Shown one piece after another: positions 26,471 through 34,304 of a stretch of 64,000 nt of DNA. The stretch's first letter is position 1. Each line of letters opens with the position of its first letter. The translations under genes were made by a program, and so were the position numbers. The notes under the pieces were generated by a model. That model worked only from the letters and a program-made list of their open reading frames with translations, made no database searches and was not told the origin of the DNA. Origin of the DNA: an uncultured bacterium (lineage in GTDB: Bacteria; Bacteroidota; Bacteroidia; Bacteroidales; UBA932); NCBI GenBank assembly GCA_949300025.1, contig CASGCS010000011.1, positions 1 to 64,000 of the forward strand, read 5' to 3'.

Positions 26471-27624
26471 TACAGTTCGTCGGAATAGTAAGCCTTGGCT
26501 ATATCTCTCTGGTTATACCTCATTGCCATTACCTGCCCATATGCTCCAGCTGTGTGTATGGCAACCAGGTCTCCCCTCTGTGTCTGCGGCAGCATCACAT
26601 TGCTTGCAAACTTGTCGCTCGACTCGCAAACAGGCCCCACAACATCATATCTCATCCTTCTCTTCTGCGAAGTAAGGTTTTCTATGTCATGATGAGCCTG
26701 ATAGAGAGCCGGCCTTATCAGGTCGTTCATTCCGGCATCCAGTATCACGAACTTCTTTCTCTGTCCTATCTTAACATAGAGCACCCTTGAAATAAGATGA
26801 CCGCACTGTGCCACAATAGCCCTTCCCGGCTCGAAATGCACTGTCTGTCCCGGCCTTACCTTGAGATTTTTGTTTATCACTCCAAAATAGTTCTCGAAAT
26901 CTGCAATGGGATGCTCTCCGGGATTGGTGTAATCCACACCTAGCCCGCCACCGAGATTTATGTTTGCAATGGGATAGCCATGCTCCACAAACCAGCCCTG
27001 CAGCTCTTCAATCCGTCTGCAAAGCAGTTCGAAAACGCTCATGTCCAATATTTGCGAGCCTACATGGAAATGAAGACCCATGAGCTTTATGTTGTTGCAT
27101 GACTTGAAGAGTTCGGCAACCCCCTCGAACATCCAGGGGCTTATACCGAACTTGTCCTCCTTTCTTCCGGTACTTATATATTTGTGAGTATGCGCATCAA
27201 TATCGGGATTGATGCGCAGGGCTATATGGGCCACCTTGCCCATTGAAGCCGCCAGATCATTTATAATCTTGATTTCAGGCACTGATTCGCAATTGAAACT
27301 GAAGATACCGGCCTTCAGCGCGGTCTTTATCTCCCTGTCGGACTTTCCCACACCCGCATAGACTATTTTTTCTGCAGGAAAACCTGACTTTACCGCCAGC
27401 GCTACCTCGTTTCCGCTTACGCAGTCTGCCCCGAGACCGGCCTTCTGTATGGCCGACAATATCCTGGGATTGGCGTTGGCCTTTAGCGCATAGTGTGCAG
27501 AATATCCGTATTTCTTTGTTAATGAAGTATATATCTGAAGCGTTCTGTTCAGAAGATCCATATCGTAATAATAGAACGGAGTATGGATTGTTTCAAATGT
27601 TTTTATGGCCTCTTGTGCTATCAT
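26470..27624 (-). CDS. lysA: Diaminopimelate decarboxylase
   Basis: A 384-residue PLP enzyme of the alanine-racemase fold family that makes L-lysine from meso-diaminopimelate. PLP lysine Lys48 (HYALKANANP), HVGSQ, the glycine loop GGGLGVDY, EPGRAIVA, CESSDKF (catalytic Cys333) and GAYG all agree. The SDEL C terminus looks normal for Bacteroidota LysA. It is the first gene of a nine-gene minus-strand run with almost no gaps, so its promoter may drive tetR, ffh, folD and cydAB as well. Confidence 0.92.
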   Translation of the reverse strand: MIAQEAIKTFETIHTPFYYYDMDLLNRTLQIYTSLTKKYGYSAHYALKANANPRILSAIQKAGLGADCVSGNEVALAVKSGFPAEKIVYAGVGKSDREIKTALKAGIFSFNCESVPEIKIINDLAASMGKVAHIALRINPDIDAHTHKYISTGRKEDKFGISPWMFEGVAELFKSCNNIKLMGLHFHVGSQILDMSVFELLCRRIEELQGWFVEHGYPIANINLGGGLGVDYTNPGEHPIADFENYFGVINKNLKVRPGQTVHFEPGRAIVAQCGHLISRVLYVKIGQRKKFVILDAGMNDLIRPALYQAHHDIENLTSQKRRMRYDVVGPVCESSDKFASNVMLPQTQRGDLVAIHTAGAYGQVMAMRYNQRDIAKAYYSDEL

Positions 27625-27668
27625 CGGTAGAAATATGAAGTGGTTTTAAATTAATTTTAAATAAGGAA

Positions 27669-27676
27669 CAAAATTA
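27669..27676 (-). promoter_or_regulatory. -7 box for lysA and the nine-gene operon
   Basis: The minus strand reads TAATTTTG, matching TAnnTTTG, 44 bases before the lysA ATG. No good -33 box. On the plus strand a near match TATTTTG (27691-27697) may serve the deoxyhypusine-synthase homologue. Confidence 0.45.
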
Positions 27677-27725
27677 AACTTTTTTTTATTTATTTTGCGG
27701 ACAATTTAACACAATAAAGAATAAT

Positions 27726-28700
27726 ATGAGTAAAGGACCTATTTCTCAATTTATTACTCACCATTATCGCCATTTTAACTCTGCAACATTGGTTGATGCT
27801 GCAAAGGCTTACGAGGAGCAGGTGAAAGATGGTGGAAAAATGATGCTCGCCATGGCGGGAGCAATGAGTACTGCAGAGCTCGGCATATCGCTGGCGGAAA
27901 TGATTCGCCAGGATAAGATTCATATTGTTTCATGCTCTGCCAACAATCTCGAAGAGGATATAATGAATCTGGTTGCGCACTCTCATTATAAAAGAGTTCC
28001 CAACTACAGAGATTTGACCCCGGAGCAGGAGGAGGAGTTGCTCAACAACCATATGAACCGTGTGACAGATACCTGCATTCCCGAGGAAGAGGCTTTCAGA
28101 AGATTGGAGAAACACCTTTTGGAGGTATGGAAAGATGCCGAGTCAAAGGGTGAAAGGTATTTCCCATGGGAGTTCATGTACAAGATGCTCCGCTCGGGAG
28201 TCCTGGAGCAGTATTATGAGATCGACCCCAAAGACAGCTGGGTGCTTGCGGCATGCGAGAAGAACATTCCCATCGTAGTGCCTGCATGGGAAGACTGCAC
28301 CACGGCCAACATCTTCACGGCGCATGTAATAAAGGGAGAACTCAACCCTCATACCGTAAAGAACGGAATCGAGACCATGATATTCCTTACTGAATGGTAC
28401 AGGGCAAATTCCGGTGGCAAGGGAGTGGGATTCTTCCAGATAGGCGGCGGTACGGCAGGCGATTTCCCCATCTGCGTAGTGCCCATGATGGCTCAGGATC
28501 TGGAATGGAAAGATGTTCCGCTCTGGAAATACTTCTGCCAGATTTCAGACTCTACGACTTCCTACGGCTCATATTCCGGAGCTGTTCCAAACGAAAAGAT
28601 TACATGGGGCAAGCTCGACGCAAAAACGCCCAGATTCATTGTAGAAAGCGATGCTACGATTGTGGCTCCTCTTATCTTTGCGTATGTCCTGGGATGGTAA
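27726..28700 (+). CDS. Deoxyhypusine synthase family protein
   Basis: A 324-residue homologue of deoxyhypusine synthase. It has the N-terminal LVDAAKAYEEQVKDGGKM, the nucleotide/NAD segments, an acidic active-site region and, near the end, TWGKLD with Lys296 at the position of the enzyme-intermediate lysine (WGK in eukaryotic enzymes). Eukaryotic DHS transfers the aminobutyl group of spermidine to eIF5A. Bacteria have EF-P and no eIF5A, so the acceptor here must differ; related bacterial enzymes make homospermidine. It has its own terminator and no obvious functional neighbour. Confidence 0.85.
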   Translation: MSKGPISQFITHHYRHFNSATLVDAAKAYEEQVKDGGKMMLAMAGAMSTAELGISLAEMIRQDKIHIVSCSANNLEEDIMNLVAHSHYKRVPNYRDLTPEQEEELLNNHMNRVTDTCIPEEEAFRRLEKHLLEVWKDAESKGERYFPWEFMYKMLRSGVLEQYYEIDPKDSWVLAACEKNIPIVVPAWEDCTTANIFTAHVIKGELNPHTVKNGIETMIFLTEWYRANSGGKGVGFFQIGGGTAGDFPICVVPMMAQDLEWKDVPLWKYFCQISDSTTSYGSYSGAVPNEKITWGKLDAKTPRFIVESDATIVAPLIFAYVLGW

Positions 28701-28724
28701 AATCTCAAATACAACAAAATAAAG

Positions 28725-28754
28725 AATGCCGGCAAGTGATTGTCGGCATTTTTT
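28725..28754 (+). terminator. Terminator of the deoxyhypusine-synthase homologue
   Basis: AATGCCGGCAA (28725-28735) pairs with TTGTCGGCATT (28740-28750) around the tetraloop GTGA, followed by Ts. It lies before the convergent DUF4301 gene and may work from both sides. Confidence 0.88.
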
Positions 28755-28766
28755 ATGATACAGTCG

Positions 28767-30221
28767 CTACCCCTGATGCGTCTCCCGTAAAAGATCCACT
28801 ACCGTTTTTACAGGATTGAACGTGCTCAACGGCACCTCTATGAACTGTGTATTCCAGTTGCTCATTGCACCGTTCCATAAACCCGGCAGTTCCTGGGCCC
28901 TCAGTTTTCTGCCCTGATAGCTCTTCTCCGAAATAAAACCTGTAGAGGGGTCTGAATATGCGGAGAGGTCGAACTTGTTGCCCTTGTAATCGTAAACGGC
29001 GCAGACAAGGTCTACCGGATTGAAATGGGTGGCACCCTCGAGTGCCGCCACGGCAGTCGGGTCATTCCTGTTTATCTGTGCGCTTTCAAGAATCTGCAGA
29101 GAGGTTGTACCGTCGTTCTCCCTTATTATGTACGGGCCTCCTCCGGGTTCTCCCTCGTTCTTGACCATACCGCAAACCCTTACAGGCCTGTTCAGCTTGT
29201 TCTTTATAACTGAAAGCAGCTCCTTTTCGGGAACCTGTGAGAGATCCACTGAAAAATTGCGGTGCAGGAACTCTTTCAACTCTTCGAGCCTTGCCGCAGG
29301 AAGTTCGTCTGCATCCGCGATTTGAGAAAGGTATTCCCTGCACTTTTCGCTAAGTGTGACTGCCGCGCCTACAAGCACCTTTTTCCAATATACTGTCGGA
29401 GCCACGAATTTCTCCTTTACTACGTTGTCTATATTCTTTACGACTATAATATCGGATTTTATCTCATTGATATTCTGCAACAGCGCGCCATGGCCGGCCG
29501 GCCTGAAGAGCAGTTCGCCGGTTTCCGTCCTGAAGGGGTTGTTCTGCTCGTCCACCGCAATCATATCGGTAGCAGGCGACTGCAATGTAAATTCCACCTC
29601 ATATTTACAGCCGAAACGCTTCTGGTATTTCTCCTTTACGCTTTCAAGCAGCTGCTCGAAACCGCTGCGGTGCTCCCGGGAGATGGTAAAGACCATCTTT
29701 ACAACACCTTTTCTGTCTTTGGCATAAAGGGCTTCCTCTACAAGATGCTCCTCAAGCGGGGTTCTGTTGCCGTCGGGATATGAATGGAATTCAATAAGAC
29801 CCTTTGGCATGGAGCCGTAATTCAGGGCTTTGTCGGAGAGTGTGAACTCAAGCAGATGCCTTGCGTCGAAAAACGGGAACTTGCATATATTCTTTACGAA
29901 TTTTTCAGCAAGCGGAGTCTGTTCCAGAGATTTTCCCTCCCTGAGATTCGAAAGCGCGGCAAAAAGATCCTTGAACATCCTTGAAGCTGCACCTGAAGCC
30001 GGTACAAACTTGCATACGCTGCCGCCGTACTCATCTGCTCTCTTCACAAGGCTGTCGGCCAGGCTCTCGTCCAGCGCTATTATGCCGCCGTTTTCTATTG
30101 TCGCCGCATCTGCGATTTTCAAAAAAGGAAAACCGCTGCGGTAGTTTTCAAGCTGTCTGTCAACCGTGCTTTTCGTTATGCCCCGGCTCGCCATCTGTTT
30201 TTCATCGTTGCTGGTAAACAT
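28767..30221 (-). CDS. DUF4301 family protein
   Basis: A 484-residue soluble protein of the DUF4301 family, found mainly in Bacteroidota. No signal peptide. Recognisable segments are CKFVPASGAASRMFKDL (about 70-86), FHSYPDGNRTPLEEH (about 145-159), FRPAGHGALLQNIN and GPYIIRENDG. The GxAxRM and nearby basic residues recall nucleotidyl- or sugar-phosphate-binding proteins, and the N-terminal half has a faint nucleotidyltransferase look (DGNRTPLEEHLVEE). The function is unknown. It overlaps the end of pdxB by 20 bases and is the last gene of the recF operon. Confidence 0.85.
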   Translation of the reverse strand: MFTSNDEKQMASRGITKSTVDRQLENYRSGFPFLKIADAATIENGGIIALDESLADSLVKRADEYGGSVCKFVPASGAASRMFKDLFAALSNLREGKSLEQTPLAEKFVKNICKFPFFDARHLLEFTLSDKALNYGSMPKGLIEFHSYPDGNRTPLEEHLVEEALYAKDRKGVVKMVFTISREHRSGFEQLLESVKEKYQKRFGCKYEVEFTLQSPATDMIAVDEQNNPFRTETGELLFRPAGHGALLQNINEIKSDIIVVKNIDNVVKEKFVAPTVYWKKVLVGAAVTLSEKCREYLSQIADADELPAARLEELKEFLHRNFSVDLSQVPEKELLSVIKNKLNRPVRVCGMVKNEGEPGGGPYIIRENDGTTSLQILESAQINRNDPTAVAALEGATHFNPVDLVCAVYDYKGNKFDLSAYSDPSTGFISEKSYQGRKLRAQELPGLWNGAMSNWNTQFIEVPLSTFNPVKTVVDLLRETHQG

Positions 30222-31308
30222 GGAATTCCCTCCTCAATTTATAGTTACTTCTAATATGCTCGAAATCCGAGATGTTATTTCTCAAAAGATTGTCGAGGTT
30301 AAAGATAGGAAAAATTTCATACAGTTCCTCAAAAATCCTCTCACTTCCCTTACCTTTCAAATCAAGCACGGGAGTGAGCGACTTATCGTAAATCTCTTTC
30401 GGAATCTCGTAATTTTTCAGTTCGTCTATCCCGAAATAGCGGGCAGCCGCATGTACCACCATCAGAGTGCCGTTAGCCTTGCCTTCAACGGAATATCCTG
30501 CAATGTGCGGAGTGGCTATATCCGCAGCGTCGAGAAGGCCGGGATTTATTGCCGGTTCGTTGTTCCATACGTCGATTATGAGTCCCGAGAGTCTGCCGCG
30601 GGCTCCAAGCAGCGCAGACTCGTCTACCGCCTCGCCGCGGGAAGTATTGACAAACACCGCTCCTGGTTTCATACTGGAAAAAAAGGTGCTGCCGGCCATT
30701 CCACGTGTCGTATCGAGCAACGGAACATGCATGGTGACTATGTCTGAATTCCGGAGCAGAAAGCCGAGCCGGCAATAACTTGTCGCCTCATTGGCGGAAA
30801 GCCTGCCCTCTGCAAGCGCACGCTCCTGCAGCGCCTCCCTGGGAGGGTCGTTTCTCAGCACGTCGAATCCGAGATATTCCCCGAGGGCCGCAACCTTAGA
30901 ACCCACATTCCCTACTCCTATCACGCCTATCACAGGTCTCTTCCCCTGTCTTGCACTGTCATCCAGAATCCGTGAATCTTTATGGACAAGGGCAAAAAGC
31001 GCCGTATATACATACTGCATCACTGCCGAGGAGTTACACCCGGCGGCGTTTTCAAAATGGATTCCGTGGCTGTTGCAGTATTGCAGGTCAACATGGTCTG
31101 TACCGATTGTTGCGGAGGCTATAAACCTTACACGGGTATCGGAAAGCAAAGCCGCGTCGCATCTGGTTCTGGTTCTCACAATCAGGGCATCGGCATGCCT
31201 GAGGCAAGAATTGTCTATCTCCGCGCCTTTGAGGTACACTACCCGGGCATAGGGTTCAAAAACTCCTTTTATAAATGGTATGTCCTTGTCTATTACAAAA
31301 TTCAGCAT
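30202..31308 (-). CDS. pdxB: Erythronate-4-phosphate dehydrogenase
   Basis: A 368-residue D-2-hydroxyacid dehydrogenase of the PdxB type, the second step of the deoxyxylulose-5-phosphate-independent branch of pyridoxal phosphate synthesis. It has the N-terminal substrate fold, the NAD motif GVIGVGNVGS (about 128-137), VNTSRGEAVDE, the catalytic acid region DVWNNEP and the catalytic histidine in TPHIAGYS. The C-terminal dimerisation domain is present but short. Start follows the DUF721 gene by 1 base. Generic family members look similar, but TPHIAGYSVEGKANGT is PdxB-like. Confidence 0.9.
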   Translation of the reverse strand: MLNFVIDKDIPFIKGVFEPYARVVYLKGAEIDNSCLRHADALIVRTRTRCDAALLSDTRVRFIASATIGTDHVDLQYCNSHGIHFENAAGCNSSAVMQYVYTALFALVHKDSRILDDSARQGKRPVIGVIGVGNVGSKVAALGEYLGFDVLRNDPPREALQERALAEGRLSANEATSYCRLGFLLRNSDIVTMHVPLLDTTRGMAGSTFFSSMKPGAVFVNTSRGEAVDESALLGARGRLSGLIIDVWNNEPAINPGLLDAADIATPHIAGYSVEGKANGTLMVVHAAARYFGIDELKNYEIPKEIYDKSLTPVLDLKGKGSERIFEELYEIFPIFNLDNLLRNNISDFEHIRSNYKLRREFHVYQQR

Positions 31309-31309
31309 C

Positions 31310-31600
31310 TTATCTCAAAATCAGTTTTTCCACCGCATTCCATCCGATTGTCTCGTTTACGGTTCTTATTATCTCGGCTCTTCTGCCGTAGAGAATGCTC
31401 CTGACAACAGAAGACTTCACCGTACAGCAAAGGCACTTGTTTCTATATGACTTGTCTGAAAGCAGTTTTGCACAGTCCGTACCTACTGCGGCATATAGAG
31501 CCCTATAGACATTTACGGCAAGCAGCCCCTCGGCAAGGCCCTGCTCCCTGACATATTCCGCTATGAGGTTTCCTATGTGGACAGTATCACTCCTTTTCAT
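31310..31600 (-). CDS. DUF721 (DciA-like) protein
   Basis: A 96-residue DUF721 protein, the family that includes the helicase-loading factor DciA. Visible are the basic N-terminal helix, YAAVGTDCAKLL in the place of the usual WxxxVG motif, the VKSSVVRSIL strand/helix and a hydrophobic end. In Bacteroidota it lies next to recF; here it overlaps the recF end by 14 bases. Probably a nucleic-acid-binding replication accessory protein. Confidence 0.83.
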   Translation of the reverse strand: MKRSDTVHIGNLIAEYVREQGLAEGLLAVNVYRALYAAVGTDCAKLLSDKSYRNKCLCCTVKSSVVRSILYGRRAEIIRTVNETIGWNAVEKLILR

Positions 31601-32708
31601 ATATCTCTCCGTTGGAAACCTTGAAAAAACTTACTTCGCTTGAGACAGCCTCCGCTATCTGCCCAACCCTCACCTTATTGCTGTCGGTAATGAAAATCTG
31701 GCCAAACCCTTCGCTTGCGACAAGTTTCATGAGCTGCTGCACTCTGTTCATGTCCAGTTTGTCAAAAAGGTCATCAAGCAGGAGAATGGGTGCGACACCG
31801 TGGATGCGTCTGACAAGCGAGAACTGCGCAAGCTTGAGAGAAATCAGGAAACTCTTCTGCTCTCCCTGCGAGGCGCATCTTTTGACATGATGGCCGTTTA
31901 TGAAAAACTCTATGTCGTCACGCTGCACTCCGGCGGAGGTATATTTCAGGAGAGCATCCTTTCCGGCATTTTCGTTAAAGAGCGAAAGGAGCGCCCCATC
32001 TCCTTCACCCTTCTCCATGTACCTTTCCAGATCTGAGACATATTTCAGCGAAACGGTATCTTTCCCGCCGCTCACCTTGTCATAAAACGAAACTATAAGG
32101 TCCTGCAACTCTCCGCAAAGTTCCTTGCGCCGCATGTATACATAGGCTGCATCAGGGCTCATGCGTTCAGAAATCGTTTCAAGCAGTTCTGCCGGAACAG
32201 CCGCGTTCTTGAGCAGCCTGTTGCGCTGCGAGAGAAACTGGTTGTAACGCTGGATTCTGTAGAGATACTCCCTGTCTATCTGCGAAAGCAGGGCATTGGC
32301 AAAACGCCTGCGCTCCTCGCCTGCGCCGTTCACCAGCATGGTATCTGAAGGTGAAACCATCACTATCGGTATCACTCCTATATGGTCAGATATTCTCTGA
32401 TATTGCTTGCCGTTGCGCATTACGGTCTTGGCACCGCCCGACTTGAGGGAGATGCCTATTGTCTCTTCCGTGGAATCTTCGTTGAGATAGGTTCCGTTCA
32501 GGGCGAATCCGCCGCTGCCGAAGGTGCAGGTATAACTGTCGGAAGTGTTGAAATAACTCTTGCACATGGAAAGGTAATAGACGGCGTCGAGCAGATTGGT
32601 CTTGCCCTCTCCGTTATTGCCGGCAATGGCGTTGATTTTCGGCGAAAAGAGAATGTCGGCCTCCTTAATATTCTTAAAGTTCGATATCAGAATTCTCCTT
32701 AAAAACAT
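31587..32708 (-). CDS. recF: DNA replication and repair protein RecF
   Basis: A 373-residue SMC-like ATPase that helps load RecA at gaps. Walker A is GNNGEGKT (30-37), the ABC signature is ASQGEQKSFLISLKLAQF (about 275-292), and Walker B with its D-loop is ILLLDDLFDKLD (about 303-314). Full length. First gene of a minus-strand operon with DUF721, pdxB and DUF4301, divergent from the TPR gene. Confidence 0.95.
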   Translation of the reverse strand: MFLRRILISNFKNIKEADILFSPKINAIAGNNGEGKTNLLDAVYYLSMCKSYFNTSDSYTCTFGSGGFALNGTYLNEDSTEETIGISLKSGGAKTVMRNGKQYQRISDHIGVIPIVMVSPSDTMLVNGAGEERRRFANALLSQIDREYLYRIQRYNQFLSQRNRLLKNAAVPAELLETISERMSPDAAYVYMRRKELCGELQDLIVSFYDKVSGGKDTVSLKYVSDLERYMEKGEGDGALLSLFNENAGKDALLKYTSAGVQRDDIEFFINGHHVKRCASQGEQKSFLISLKLAQFSLVRRIHGVAPILLLDDLFDKLDMNRVQQLMKLVASEGFGQIFITDSNKVRVGQIAEAVSSEVSFFKVSNGEIYEKE

Positions 32709-32728
32709 ATACTTTTCGAATAATTCTC

Positions 32729-32736
32729 CAAAGTTA
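32729..32736 (-). promoter_or_regulatory. -7 box for recF
   Basis: The minus strand reads TAACTTTG, matching TAnnTTTG, 20 bases before the recF ATG. Confidence 0.5.
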
Positions 32737-32766
32737 GCGGATTTCTCAATTAAATGGGAAAATATA

Positions 32767-32796
32767 TTTGCGATTATCTAAAATATTGTAAATTTG
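32767..32796 (+). promoter_or_regulatory. Promoter of the TPR-yebC operon
   Basis: TTTG at 32767-32770 and TAAATTTG at 32789-32796 are 18 bases apart. The TTTG is itself the end of a second -7-like box TATATTTG (32763-32770). The start codons at 32813 and 32819 lie just downstream. Confidence 0.65.
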
Positions 32797-32818
32797 CAAC
32801 CGCAAAAAAGATATGACA

Positions 32819-33490
32819 ATGGCTAACAAGACTAAAACCAAAGAGCCCGAGATAAATGTCGGGGAGGCGCTCGTAGAGACCGAGCAGTTTTTCACAAAGT
32901 ATAAAAAGGCTATCATATACACTATAGGAGCCATAGTCGTGATTTTCGCGGCTGTTCTGCTCTACAAGCAGTTTGTGACTGTTCCCAGACAGAACGAGGC
33001 CGTAAATCAGGCGTATGTGGCGGAGCGCTATTTCAGGGCAAACGAATTTGAGATGGCTCTTAACGGAGACGGCAACTCTCTCGGATTTGCACAGTTGATT
33101 CAGGAGTACGGCAACAAGGCCGGAGAGGCTGTATATTTCTATGCCGGTGTTTGCGAACTGCAACTTGGGAATTACAATGGAGCCATAAGTTACCTTGAGA
33201 AATACAATGGAGAAGACCCCATAATTTCCGCCCGTGCGACGGCATGTATCGGAGATGCATACGTAGGGCTTAACGACTACAACAGCGCAGCGGACCGTTT
33301 CATTCAGGCTGCAAGAGTTGCAGACAACATCCTGGCTGCATCATACCTTATGAAAGCCGGTCTGGTTTATGAAGAACTTGGAAAGAACGAAGAGGCCCTG
33401 AAGATGTATGAGGAGATAAAGCTCAAATATCCGCAAAGCGCCGAGGGCTACGAAATAGACAAATATATAACCCGCATCAAGAGTTTGTAA
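32819..33490 (+). CDS. Membrane-anchored tetratricopeptide-repeat protein
   Basis: About 223 residues. A charged N terminus is followed by one transmembrane helix (about residues 32-51, IIYTIGAIVVIFAAVLLYK). A helical-repeat region with TPR-like units such as AVYFYAGVCELQLGNYNGAI and AASYLMKAGLVYEELGKNEEAL comes next. The topology resembles YfgM/AncA-type proteins that assist periplasmic or inner-membrane protein folding. Two in-frame ATGs exist (32813 and 32819); I chose the second because the first is only 17 bases from the -7 box. The gene lies 8 bases before the yebC start. Confidence 0.8.
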   Translation: MANKTKTKEPEINVGEALVETEQFFTKYKKAIIYTIGAIVVIFAAVLLYKQFVTVPRQNEAVNQAYVAERYFRANEFEMALNGDGNSLGFAQLIQEYGNKAGEAVYFYAGVCELQLGNYNGAISYLEKYNGEDPIISARATACIGDAYVGLNDYNSAADRFIQAARVADNILAASYLMKAGLVYEELGKNEEALKMYEEIKLKYPQSAEGYEIDKYITRIKSL

Positions 33491-33498
33491 GAGATTTT

Positions 33499-34230
33499 AT
33501 GGGAAGAGCTTTTGAATTCAGAAAAGAGAGAAAATTCAAACGCTGGGGCAACATGGCCCGCGTTTTCACAAGACTTGGCAAGGAGATTACCATAGCGGCA
33601 AAGACAGGCGGTCCGGATCCTGCCGGGAACCCCCACCTGCGCACCCTTATCCAGACTGCAAAGAGCGAGAACATGCCCAAGGAGAATATCGAAAGGGCTA
33701 TCAAGCGTGCCACTGAAAAGGATACTGCCGATTACAAGGAGATGGTTTACGAAGGATATGGCCCCCACGGCATAGCATTCCTCATTGAAACAGCCACAGA
33801 CAACCCCACACGTACCGTTGCCAACATCAGGAGTTACTTCAACAAGTTCGGAGGCTCGCTCGGCACATCGGGCAGCGTTGATTTCATGTTCGAGCGCAAA
33901 TGCGTATTCAAGATGAGGCCCGGCAATATAGATTTGGAAGAACTGGAGCTGGAACTTATAGACTACGGGGCTGAAGAGGTGTTCAAAGATGACGAAGACG
34001 ATTCGATAGTGGTGATTTACGGTTCGTTCGAATCGTTCGGCTCAATACAGAAATATATAGAGGAGCATGGATACGAACTTGTTTCCGGACAGTTCGAAAG
34101 AATCCCCACCACCGAGCCCAAGAAAGTTGCAAAGGAGGAACGTGCAGAACTGGACAAGCTTATAGAGAGGTTGGAAAACGACGAAGATGTCCAGAACGTG
34201 TATCATCTGATGGATACATCTGAAGACTAA
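33499..34230 (+). CDS. YebC/PmpR-family regulator
   Basis: A 243-residue YebC/TACO1-family protein. The family signature GRAFEFRKERKFKRWGNMA (residues 2-20) is followed by AKTGGPDPAGNPHLR, MPKENIERAIKRA and YEGYGPHGIAFLIE. YebC-type proteins act as DNA-binding regulators or, in recent work on the family, ribosome-associated factors that ease proline-rich stalls; the sequence does not choose. Ends at a strong hairpin terminator. Confidence 0.92.
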   Translation: MGRAFEFRKERKFKRWGNMARVFTRLGKEITIAAKTGGPDPAGNPHLRTLIQTAKSENMPKENIERAIKRATEKDTADYKEMVYEGYGPHGIAFLIETATDNPTRTVANIRSYFNKFGGSLGTSGSVDFMFERKCVFKMRPGNIDLEELELELIDYGAEEVFKDDEDDSIVVIYGSFESFGSIQKYIEEHGYELVSGQFERIPTTEPKKVAKEERAELDKLIERLENDEDVQNVYHLMDTSED

Positions 34231-34252
34231 GAAAAACACGTTGCAAAACAAT

Positions 34253-34283
34253 AAAAACGGCGCCTTTACGGGTGCCGTTTTTC
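34253..34283 (+). terminator. Bidirectional terminator between yebC and the LTA-synthase-like gene
   Basis: AAAAACGGCGCC (34253-34264) pairs with GGTGCCGTTTTT (34271-34282) around a 6-base loop, with T runs on both strands between two convergent genes. Confidence 0.92.
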
Positions 34284-34304
34284 ATATCGCCACACAACTG
34301 GCTG

